NCBI RefSeq assembly: GCF_938030725.1
Contig: NZ_CALHIQ010000159.1
Coordinates: 1-13,243, forward strand
Length of the DNA: 13,243 nt
Reading direction: 5' to 3'
From: an uncultured Fretibacterium sp.
GTDB taxonomy: Bacteria; Synergistota; Synergistia; Synergistales; Aminobacteriaceae
A model generated the notes under the pieces. That model was given only the letters and a program-made list of their open reading frames with translations. It had not been told where the DNA came from and searched no databases. Each line of letters opens with the position of its first letter. The first letter of the stretch is position 1. Both the position numbers and the translations under genes were made by a program. Below are positions 6,747-12,786 of the stretch, piece after piece.

Positions 6747-7544
6747 TTGGCAGTTGTGAGCATGAAGCAGTTGCTGGAGTGCGGGGTCCACTTCGGGCAC
6801 CAGACGCGCCGCTGGAACCCCAAGATGAAGCCCTACATCTTCACGGAGCGCAACGGGGTCTACATCATCGACCTGCAGAAGACCGTGAGAGGGCTGGATA
6901 AGGCCTACGACTTTATCCGCACCACCGTGTCGGAGGGCGGGCACGTCCTGTTCGTCGGCACGAAGCGCCAGGCGCAGGAAACGATTCGCGAGGAGGCGAC
7001 GCGCTGCGGCCAGTACTTCATCAACCAGCGCTGGCTGGGCGGGCTTCTGACGAACTTCCCCACGATCCGCAGCCGCGTGCAGCGGATGATGGAGCTCCGG
7101 AAGTACGACGAGGACAACGAGTGGGAGAAGCTCAACAAGAAGCAGGTGGCGGCCCTTCGCAAGCAGCAGACGAAGCTCGAGAAGTACCTTGGCGGGATCG
7201 CCAAGATGAACGCCGTGCCGGACGCGATCTTCCTGATCGACCCGCGCCGCGAGGAGAACGCCATCGCCGAGGCCCGCAGGCTGGGCATTCCGGTGGTGTC
7301 CATCGTTGACACGAACTGCGACCCGGAGGTCATCGACTACCCCATCCCCGGCAACGACGACGCTATCCGCGCCATCAAGCTGGTGACGGGGCTCATGGCC
7401 AACGCCGTCATCGAGGGGCGTCAGGGCGAGGACGACGCCTCGGCGCCGGTCGGAGAAACGCCTGAGGAAAAGGCGGAGGACGCGATCGACACCCGCGAGC
7501 GCCTGCACGAAACCTACTCCGACAACAAGTACGAGGAGGCATAA
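6747..7544 (+). CDS. rpsB: 30S ribosomal protein S2
   Basis: 265 aa. The start is a TTG codon at 6747, set by GGGAGG (6733-6738) 8 nt upstream and by the typical S2 N-terminus AVVSMKQLLECGVHFGHQTR. Other family segments are RWNPKMKPYIFTERNGVYIIDLQKT, the NQRWLGGLLTNF block and the IDTNCDPEVIDYPIPGNDDA-type block near residue 190. S2 binds late to the small subunit near the head-body junction and is needed for S1 and mRNA binding. The C-terminal tail (from about residue 225) is acidic and low in complexity, longer than the minimal family. An out-of-frame ATG at 6740 lies only 1 nt after the ribosome binding site and is not used as a start here. First gene of the translation block, 3 nt before tsf. 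Confidence 0.98.
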   Translation: MAVVSMKQLLECGVHFGHQTRRWNPKMKPYIFTERNGVYIIDLQKTVRGLDKAYDFIRTTVSEGGHVLFVGTKRQAQETIREEATRCGQYFINQRWLGGLLTNFPTIRSRVQRMMELRKYDEDNEWEKLNKKQVAALRKQQTKLEKYLGGIAKMNAVPDAIFLIDPRREENAIAEARRLGIPVVSIVDTNCDPEVIDYPIPGNDDAIRAIKLVTGLMANAVIEGRQGEDDASAPVGETPEEKAEDAIDTRERLHETYSDNKYEEA

Positions 7545-7547
7545 ACG

Positions 7548-8144
7548 ATGGCTGAGATCAATGCTGCGATCGTCAAGGAGCTTCGGGAGCGCACCGGCTC
7601 CGGAATGATGGACTGCAAGAAGGCCCTGGCCGAGTCGGGCGGAGACATGGAGAAGGCCATCGACTACCTTCGCGAGAAAGGGCTGGCCAAGGCCGCCAAG
7701 AAGGCGGACCGTACGGCGAGCGACGGCCGCGTCTTTCAGTACATCCACACCAACTTCAAGGTGGGCACCCTGCTTGAGCTGAACAGCGAGACGGACTTCG
7801 TGGCCAAGACGGACGAGTTCAACCACCTTGGACATGAGATCTGTATGCAGATCGCCGCGGCAAACCCGCAGTACGTTCGCCCGGAGGACGTGCCCGAGGA
7901 CGTGCTGCAGCGCGAGCGCGAGATCTACCGGCAGCAGCTCCTCGAGGAGGGCAAGCCGGCTCAGGCCATCGACAAGATCCTTGAGGGCAAGGTTCGCAAG
8001 TTCTACGAAACGAGCTGCCTGCTGGAGCAGGAGTACATCCGCGACTCCAGCAAGAAGATCAAGGACCTGGTCACGGAAATGATCGCCAAGCTTGGGGAGA
8101 ACATCGTCGTCAAGCGTTTTGCCCGTTTTTCCATCGGCGAGTAG
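7548..8144 (+). CDS. tsf: Elongation factor Ts, short form
   Basis: 198 aa. GAGGAGG within the last rpsB codons lies 8 nt upstream of ATG 7548, so the two genes are translated as a pair. EF-Ts is the nucleotide exchange factor that removes GDP from EF-Tu. The N-terminal UBA-like module (residues 1-45) holds RTGSGMMDCKKAL. The TDFV motif that enters EF-Tu is at 82-85. The length matches the short Thermus-like type (about 196 aa) and not the 283-aa E. coli type, so only one core subdomain is expected. A hairpin terminator follows. Confidence 0.98.
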   Translation: MAEINAAIVKELRERTGSGMMDCKKALAESGGDMEKAIDYLREKGLAKAAKKADRTASDGRVFQYIHTNFKVGTLLELNSETDFVAKTDEFNHLGHEICMQIAAANPQYVRPEDVPEDVLQREREIYRQQLLEEGKPAQAIDKILEGKVRKFYETSCLLEQEYIRDSSKKIKDLVTEMIAKLGENIVVKRFARFSIGE

Positions 8145-8164
8145 GCCCTTTGGGGATTGAAAAG

Positions 8165-8201
8165 ACTCCGGCGTGGAATTCCTCCGCGCCGGAGTGTTTT
8201 G
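8165..8201 (+). terminator. Terminator or attenuator between tsf and pyrH
   Basis: ACTCCGGCG (8165-8173) pairs perfectly with CGCCGGAGT (8187-8195), and the loop itself contains the palindrome GGAATTCC. The stem is followed by GTTTTGT. It would end most rpsB-tsf transcripts and reduce readthrough into pyrH. I found no convincing promoter between it and pyrH. Confidence 0.65.
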
Positions 8202-8271
8202 TATGCGAGCGGCGCGGATGCCTGTGCCGGTCCGGCTGCAGGGGCTCAAGGGAGAGGAGTGGGTGCGATAT

Positions 8272-8988
8272 ATGCCAAGGTACAAGCGGGTGCTTCTGAA
8301 GTTATCGGGCGAGGTCCTGGCGGGGGACGAACGCTTCGGCCTGGACTTTGACGCCGTGCGGCGGGTCGGGGCTGAAATGGTGGAGCTGCACGGCGCCGGT
8401 ATCCAGCTTTCTCTTGTGGTGGGGGGCGGCAACATGCTGCGCGGCCGAGACGTTCAGAAGCTGGGCATCGAGCGCTCTCAGGCGGACTACATGGGGATGC
8501 TGGGCACGGTCATCAACGCGCTGGCGCTTCAGGACGTGCTGGAGAAGATGGGCGTGCCCACGCGGGTGCAGACGGCCATCGAGATGCGGGAGGTGGCCGA
8601 GCCCTACATCCGCCGCCGCGCCCTGCGTCACATGGAGAAGGGGCGCATCGTGATCTTCGCCGCGGGGACGGGGCACCCCTTCTTTTCGACGGACACGACG
8701 GCCGCGCTGCGGGCTGCGGAGATGGGCGTCGATTGCATGGTGAAGGGGACGAAGGTGGACGGCATCTATGAGGCCGACCCCAAGAGCCATCCGGAGGCGA
8801 GGTTTTTCCCTCACCTGTCCTACTCGGAGGCCCTGCAGCGCGACATCGAGGTGATGGACGCCTCCGCCTTCTCCCTCTGCCGCGAGAACCGCATCCCCAT
8901 CCTGGTGCTGAACGTTCAAAGGAAGGGATGTCTGGTTTCGGCCCTTGTCAACGGCGAGCGAATTGGTACAATCGTGGAGGATGCCTGA
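8272..8988 (+). CDS. pyrH: UMP kinase
   Basis: 238 aa from ATG 8272, which gives the usual PyrH start PRYKRVLLKLSGEVLAG. An in-frame GTG at 8263 is an alternative with better ribosome binding site spacing (GGGAG 8 nt upstream, versus GAGGAG 12 nt upstream of the ATG) and would add three residues. The frame extends to 8173, but that start lies inside the terminator hairpin. PyrH phosphorylates UMP to UDP in pyrimidine synthesis as a hexamer of the amino-acid kinase fold. Visible marks are KLSGE (phosphate binding), VVGGGNMLRG, and GTGHPFFSTDTTAALRAAEM, with VDGIYEADPK near the nucleotide site. A promoter for frr appears to be embedded in the last codons. Confidence 0.97.
   Translation: MPRYKRVLLKLSGEVLAGDERFGLDFDAVRRVGAEMVELHGAGIQLSLVVGGGNMLRGRDVQKLGIERSQADYMGMLGTVINALALQDVLEKMGVPTRVQTAIEMREVAEPYIRRRALRHMEKGRIVIFAAGTGHPFFSTDTTAALRAAEMGVDCMVKGTKVDGIYEADPKSHPEARFFPHLSYSEALQRDIEVMDASAFSLCRENRIPILVLNVQRKGCLVSALVNGERIGTIVEDA
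8945..8972 (+). promoter_or_regulatory. Candidate internal promoter for frr within pyrH
   Basis: TTGTCA (8945-8950), a 16-nt spacer and TACAAT (8967-8972) preceded by TGG (extended -10). The sequence lies in the coding 3' end of pyrH. Transcription would start near 8979, giving a frr leader of about 66 nt with small hairpins (GGGGC/GCCCC near 8990-9008). Confidence 0.5.
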
Positions 8989-9044
8989 GGGGCGCTGCCT
9001 TGTGCCCCGATCGTCAGGACGATACTTTTTAAGGAGGGAACGTT

Positions 9045-9602
9045 ATGCCGAAGGACGAGCTCAAAGAACTCCAGGAGAGCATGGATAAAGCCATTGACTT
9101 TTTGCAGAACGAATACCTGTCAATCCGCACGGGGCGGGCCCACCCCGGCCTGGTGAGCGACATCAAGCTGGACTACTACGGAACGCCGACCCCGCTCAAG
9201 CAGATCGCCAACATCACCATTCCGGAGAGCCGGACGATCCAGATCGCCCCCTTCGACCGGACCAGCCTCAAGGCCATCGAGAAGGCCATCCTGGCGGCTA
9301 ACATCGGGATGACGCCGCAGAACGACGGAGCCAGCATCCGCCTGACGCTGCCGGAGCTGACGCGCGAGCGCCGCGTGGAGCTGACGAAGCTCCTGGCGAA
9401 GAAGGCGGAGGACGCGCGGGTCGTCGTCCGCAACTACCGGCGGGACGCCATCGAGTCTCTGAAGAAACAGGAGAAGGCCTCGGAGATAACGGAGGACGAC
9501 CTGAAGACGCTGACGAAGGCCGTGCAGGACAAGACGGACGCCTACGTCAAGAAGGTGGACGACATCTACAAAGTGAAGGAGAAAGAGGTCCTGGAGGACT
9601 AG
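9045..9602 (+). CDS. frr: Ribosome recycling factor
   Basis: 185 aa, the usual family length. AAGGAGGG lies 6 nt before ATG 9045. With EF-G, RRF splits the post-termination ribosome. Family segments are IRTGRAHPGLVSDIKLDYYGTP near the N-terminus, the ANITIPESRTIQIAPFD hinge region, and VRNYRRDAIESLKK in the long three-helix domain, where the conserved arginines contact 23S rRNA. It is the last gene of the block. The GGCGGCG/CGCCGCC hairpin after it (9613-9619 with 9634-9640) lacks a T-tract, so transcripts may continue into cheR. Confidence 0.98.
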   Translation: MPKDELKELQESMDKAIDFLQNEYLSIRTGRAHPGLVSDIKLDYYGTPTPLKQIANITIPESRTIQIAPFDRTSLKAIEKAILAANIGMTPQNDGASIRLTLPELTRERRVELTKLLAKKAEDARVVVRNYRRDAIESLKKQEKASEITEDDLKTLTKAVQDKTDAYVKKVDDIYKVKEKEVLED

Positions 9603-9686
9603 CCTGTTTCGGGGCGGCGGAGCGCCCTCCGGACGCCGCCGGATATCGCGAGGCATCAGGGAACATCGTGGAATGGAGGGCCGATC

Positions 9687-9812
9687 ATGGGACGGTTCCT
9701 CCCTATTGACCGGTTCGGGAGGTACCGACCATGGCAGAGGCAACGCAGTACGATTCGCCCGCATACTCAGCGTTCAAGCAGAAGATGCAGAAGATCATCG
9801 GCTTGGACCTGA
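9687..9812 (+). CDS. Possible 41-aa upstream ORF overlapping cheR
   Basis: ATG 9687 has a good ribosome binding site (GGAGGG 9675-9680, 6-nt spacer). The ORF runs out of frame across the cheR start to TGA at 9810-9812. The product is very basic (MGRFLPIDRFGRYRPWQRQR, then an Arg/Ser-rich tail) and resembles nothing I recognise. Its value may lie in translation through the hairpin that covers the cheR ribosome binding site. It could equally be a chance reading frame. Confidence 0.25.
   Translation: MGRFLPIDRFGRYRPWQRQRSTIRPHTQRSSRRCRRSSAWT
9693..9727 (+). promoter_or_regulatory. Hairpin covering the cheR ribosome binding site
   Basis: Positions 9693-9703 pair with 9717-9727, ten of eleven pairs with one T-T mismatch and a 13-nt loop. 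The 3' arm contains the whole GGGAGG (9717-9722) used by cheR. If it forms in the mRNA it would lower cheR translation. Confidence 0.45.
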
Positions 9813-10537
9813 ACTCCTACAAGGAGCAGATTCACCGCCGCATCCACATGCAGATGGAACGGTGGGGCGTGAAGGGCAACTACGACGAGTACTTCAACAT
9901 GATCAAGAACGACCCCAAGCGGCTGCGGGAGTTTCTGGACTACCTGACGATCAACGTGTCGGAGTTCTTTCGAAACGATTCCCAGTGGTGGAAGCTCAGG
10001 GACAAGATCATTCCGGAGCTGACGCAAAAGCGCGGCAACCGGCGCCTGAAGCTCTGGAGCGCGGGCTGCGCCACGGGGGAGGAGCCCTACTCCCTGGCGA
10101 TTCTCTCCGCGGTCTGTGGGCTGGAGGCCTCCTCGCCGGTCCTGGCGATGGACATCGACCAGGGCGCTTTGGACATCGCCCAGAAGGGGCACTACGTCAA
10201 GGCTCAGTTGGTCAACGCGCCGAAGGAGTACCTGGCGAAGTACTTCACCACGAAGGACGGCGGCGAATCCTACGACGTCAATCAGGAGATCAAGCGGCGC
10301 GTCGCCTTCAAGCGCTTCAACATGATCGACGACTCCTTCGGGACGGGCTTCGACATCATCCTGTGCCGCAACGTCGTCATCTACTTCACGAACGAGACGA
10401 AGGCGGCCCTCTACCAGAAGTTCTTCAACGCCCTGGCCCCCGGAGGCTACTTCCTGGTGGGGTCTACGGAGCAGATCTTCGAGTACCGCAAGCTGGGCTT
10501 TGAGATGGCCGGCCCCTTCCTCTACACGAAGAAGTGA
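9731..10537 (+). CDS. cheR: Chemotaxis protein methyltransferase CheR
   Basis: 268 aa from ATG 9731, with GGGAGG 8 nt upstream. CheR transfers methyl groups from S-adenosylmethionine to glutamates of chemoreceptors to set adaptation. The N-terminal helical domain (about 1-85) ends with TINVSEFFRN, a CheR hallmark. The methyltransferase fold follows: SAM motif WSAGCATGEEPYS at 109-121, LAMDIDQGALDIAQKG (ribose-binding acidic turn), and LCRNVVIYF at 211-219. Length and order match the common single-domain CheR; no TPR or receiver is fused. It stands away from other che genes but in the same window as a chemoreceptor. No own promoter is clear, so readthrough from frr is possible. Confidence 0.96.
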   Translation: MAEATQYDSPAYSAFKQKMQKIIGLDLNSYKEQIHRRIHMQMERWGVKGNYDEYFNMIKNDPKRLREFLDYLTINVSEFFRNDSQWWKLRDKIIPELTQKRGNRRLKLWSAGCATGEEPYSLAILSAVCGLEASSPVLAMDIDQGALDIAQKGHYVKAQLVNAPKEYLAKYFTTKDGGESYDVNQEIKRRVAFKRFNMIDDSFGTGFDIILCRNVVIYFTNETKAALYQKFFNALAPGGYFLVGSTEQIFEYRKLGFEMAGPFLYTKK

Positions 10538-10562
10538 CGGGCGGAAGGCGGATGCCCGATGC

Positions 10563-10591
10563 TTGACGAAGCGTGCGTTTGCCGTTAGAAT
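10563..10591 (+). promoter_or_regulatory. Promoter of tRNA-Cys
   Basis: TTGACG (10563-10568), a 17-nt spacer and TAGAAT (10586-10591). This is close to the sigma70 consensus and 26 nt after cheR. Transcription would begin near 10598. Confidence 0.65.
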
Positions 10592-10606
10592 AACTGAGGT
10601 GAAAGG

Positions 10607-10639
10607 GGCGCGTCCAGTGTGTTTTGACGCGCCGATTTT
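10607..10639 (+). promoter_or_regulatory. Terminator-like hairpin in the tRNA-Cys leader
   Basis: GGCGCGTC (10607-10614) pairs perfectly with GACGCGCC (10626-10633) around an 11-nt loop and is followed by GATTTTAA. It lies between the promoter and the tRNA 5' end. It could be an attenuator, a processing element for the pre-tRNA, or the terminator of cheR readthrough. Confidence 0.45.
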
Positions 10640-10642
10640 AAG

Positions 10643-10716
10643 GGCGGCATAGCCAAGTGGTAAGGCAGAGGACTGCAAATCCTTTACCCCCAGTTCGAAT
10701 CTGGGTGCCGCCTCCA
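10643..10716 (+). tRNA. tRNA-Cys (anticodon GCA)
   Basis: 74 nt with encoded CCA. The acceptor stem GGCGGCA/TGCCGCC is perfect, and discriminator T fits cysteine tRNA. The anticodon loop CTGCAAA gives GCA. The T arm contains AGTTCGAATCT. A small perfect hairpin GCCGGA/TCCGGC (10725-10740) and then a terminator follow. Confidence 0.95.
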
Positions 10717-10750
10717 GTAGAACCGCCGGACATCTCCGGCATAATCCATA

Positions 10751-10781
10751 AAGCCTGCCGTGAGGCGGGCTTTTCCTTTTT
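10751..10781 (+). terminator. Intrinsic terminator after tRNA-Cys
   Basis: AAGCCTGCC pairs with GGCGGGCTT (one G-T wobble, loop GTGA) and is followed by TTTTCCTTTTTC. It is a good Rho-independent terminator 35 nt after the tRNA. From its end to the next promoter (10782-10942) I see no gene or motif. Confidence 0.8.
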
Positions 10782-10942
10782 CTTGCCTCCGATAGACCCC
10801 GGAAAATTCCGCCCACATCTACCTGTCCACCGTGTAAAATACCGTAGAGAGGACGTCAATCAGGATAAGGGACAAAGCCGCGTATTCACCCGGAGTCTAC
10901 AAACTATTTTGCGCATAACTCTTAACATTACCACCTTTTTGC

Positions 10943-10971
10943 TTGTTTCAACTGAGTTTTCATCGTAAAAT
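10943..10971 (+). promoter_or_regulatory. Promoter of the PAS-domain gene
   Basis: TTGTTT (10943-10948), a 17-nt spacer and TAAAAT (10966-10971), in an AT-rich patch. The predicted start near 10978 leaves a leader of about 70 nt before ATG 11049. Confidence 0.5.
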
Positions 10972-11048
10972 AGGAAGACATGAATGGAAACGTACGCGCA
11001 TTGCCGAGCGAAGGGTGCTCCGAGTTCATTGATTATGGAGGATTCATC

Positions 11049-12362
11049 ATGAACGCAAGCCAGGAGATGCAAGCGGTCATTGAAGCGCTGCCGGACCCGA
11101 TCCTGATCCTCGCCCCCAACCGAGGACGGGTTCTTGCCTACAACAAAGCCTTCGTGGACAAGTGGGGTTTTGCAGAGGAAACCTTCATGGACAAACCCTT
11201 CCTGAAGATGCCCCAATTTTCCAAGGCGATCCAGCGCGGGCTGGTCGGGGTCTACACCAGGGCTAAACACAGAAGGGCCGAGATCGCCCCCTTTTCCTTT
11301 TGCTATCCAGACAAAAAGGGGTTCTTGAAGACGTTCTCCGCCTCCGCCTCGCCCATTGAAGAGGCGGGGGATCTCGCTGCACCCAGCGTGATGCTGCGCT
11401 TTCAGGAACTGCCCCAGACGGACGAGGCCACGATACGCGCCCAAGAGGACGCCGCCGCCTTCAACATCTTTACGGACATCACGGACGAGCCGTGGCTGGA
11501 GTTTCGCCCCCCGCTCCCGATCGTCGCCCCTGGAATCGAGGACGGCGATCGGCGCGACCAGCTCATCCACATTGGAACGCACCTTCGCCTCGCCCGCGCC
11601 AGCAAGGCGGCCATCCACTTCTATGGCCTCGTCGAGCGGGATACGGAATTCGAAGACGGCACCATCAAGCTGAAGGAAAAGGACTTTCCTTCCTTTTTCA
11701 GCCGCAGCGAGGACGCCTGGCGCATGTTGGACATCCTCACGACCATCGGGTTCATTCGGGCACGGTCCGCGATGCTGGACCGCAAGGGCAACGTCATCGA
11801 GGCGGAAGTTTCCTGCGCCGGACAGTTCAGCCAGGGGAACAGCATCACCGCCATTTACTGCATCTTCCACTTCTCTGAGGAGATGATCAACTGTCGCAAC
11901 GCCTTCCGTGAGGGACAACAAATGCGCGACTTCGCCTTCAATCAGCCGTTCCTCGGCCTTGGGCAGCTTGTCCCCCAGCACCCGTTGAAGCGTCCCGAGG
12001 CGGAGAGCGCCGAGGCGAAACTGGAAAAGCTCGTCAACTCCATCCTCCTAGTGACGGCCAACGACGCCCTGCTGAAGCTCCACAACGCGCGGAAGAGCCA
12101 GTTTTTGATGCAGCCGATGTCCGTTCTCTTCCCAAACGCTCTCCACGCCGTAGCGGTCCTCCGCGAACTCTTCGTCACCCGGGAATCCTCCTTCGCTCTG
12201 TACGACGGCAACGGAACGCTGCAGCACATCACGATCTTCAAGGCGATCTTCAACGACGCCGACGAGTTGGTGCGTATCCTCATCTCGACCTCAGACCACT
12301 CCCAGGGCATCGAGGAGCACTACAACAACCAGCCCATCACGCTCCGGCCCAAGCCAGCATAA
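11049..12362 (+). CDS. Multi-PAS-like sensor protein without output domain
   Basis: 437 aa from ATG 11049, with GGAGG (11037-11041) 7 nt upstream; an in-frame ATG at 10980 has AGGAAG only 2 nt away and is less likely. I recognise PAS-like patterns but no specific gene. PAS 1 (about 5-115) opens IEALPDPILILAPNRGRVLAYNKAF. A second PAS-like region (about 175-285) contains LARASKAAIHFYGLVERDTE. A third (about 325-425) contains LVNSILLVTANDALLKLHNA. There is no signal peptide or membrane helix, so it is probably cytoplasmic. No kinase, GGDEF, EAL, HTH or methyl-accepting domain follows. It could act by binding another signalling protein. Closeness to cheR (about 0.5 kb, with a tRNA between) hints at chemotaxis but proves nothing. 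Confidence 0.75.
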   Translation: MNASQEMQAVIEALPDPILILAPNRGRVLAYNKAFVDKWGFAEETFMDKPFLKMPQFSKAIQRGLVGVYTRAKHRRAEIAPFSFCYPDKKGFLKTFSASASPIEEAGDLAAPSVMLRFQELPQTDEATIRAQEDAAAFNIFTDITDEPWLEFRPPLPIVAPGIEDGDRRDQLIHIGTHLRLARASKAAIHFYGLVERDTEFEDGTIKLKEKDFPSFFSRSEDAWRMLDILTTIGFIRARSAMLDRKGNVIEAEVSCAGQFSQGNSITAIYCIFHFSEEMINCRNAFREGQQMRDFAFNQPFLGLGQLVPQHPLKRPEAESAEAKLEKLVNSILLVTANDALLKLHNARKSQFLMQPMSVLFPNALHAVAVLRELFVTRESSFALYDGNGTLQHITIFKAIFNDADELVRILISTSDHSQGIEEHYNNQPITLRPKPA

Positions 12363-12374
12363 ACGCGCTGAAAG

Positions 12375-12405
12375 TGCTGGCCTTCCCCTTTGGGAGAGGC
12401 CAGCA
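12375..12405 (+). terminator. Hairpin after the PAS-domain gene
   Basis: TGCTGGCCT (12375-12383) pairs perfectly with AGGCCAGCA (12397-12405), with further pairing possible inside. It begins 12 nt after the stop. No T-tract follows, so termination would be Rho-assisted or partial. Confidence 0.5.
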
Positions 12406-12642
12406 GCGGTCAATGCTCCCCTGCGGGACAGCCCCCTGCATAAGCAGGCCATCACCGAGGCAACCGGCAGCTTGGTAGGGTCCGTGGTCCCCAAACCGCG
12501 GGCAAGGTTTTTAACGTGCGTCGGAAACAGGTTTTATGCGTTTTCCGCCACACCTGACGGCTGAAAGATCAGAGTCGGCCTAACCAGTACGACGACGGGC
12601 TTGATCCCCCATAAAGCCGTCGCAACCTGTGATTGGGGTTAC
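12406..12642 (+). other. Non-coding region with branched folding potential
   Basis: No credible gene lies here. Several pairings are visible: CCTGC/GCAGG with an ATAA loop (12435-12448), TTGG..GG/CCCCAA (near 12472-12494), and a 7-bp helix ACAGGTT (12527-12533) with AACCTGT (12624-12630). That helix encloses two hairpins: 12556-12576 (GAC, CTGA/TCAG, GTC) and 12593-12622 (nine pairs with one bulge). This could be a three-way-junction RNA, but I match it to no known family and see no dedicated promoter. Confidence 0.3.
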
Positions 12643-12671
12643 TTTACAGCCATAGGACATAACTGTACAAT
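12643..12671 (+). promoter_or_regulatory. Promoter of the NADH oxidase-like gene
   Basis: TTTACA (12643-12648), a 17-nt spacer and TACAAT (12666-12671). The transcript would start near 12678 with a T-rich leader of about 105 nt. The inverted repeat AAAAACTTG (12672-12680) / CAGGTTTTT (12691-12699) spans the start and may be an operator. Confidence 0.55.
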
Positions 12672-12786
12672 AAAAACTTGTGGGCCTCGGCAGGTTTTTT
12701 GTATTTTGGGGACCTTTTTGTGCTCATGGTGGCGCAAAACACAGAAGTCTTTTTTCTGAAAAACACACCCGGAGGAGGAGCAGATG

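Noticed and set aside
6633..8435. 600-aa open frame on the minus strand across rpsB, tsf and pyrH
   Set aside because: It is the complementary frame of three certain genes in GC-rich DNA; its composition (Arg, His, Leu-rich) resembles no protein family.
9673..10503. 276-aa open frame overlapping cheR in another frame
   Set aside because: The cheR frame carries clear methyltransferase motifs; this one is Gly/Arg-rich without any motif and is a shadow frame.
12406..12642. T-box leader in the intergenic region
   Set aside because: TGGTCCCCAAACCGCGG only loosely resembles the TGGTACCGCG box, and no specifier loop or downstream aminoacyl-tRNA gene is present.
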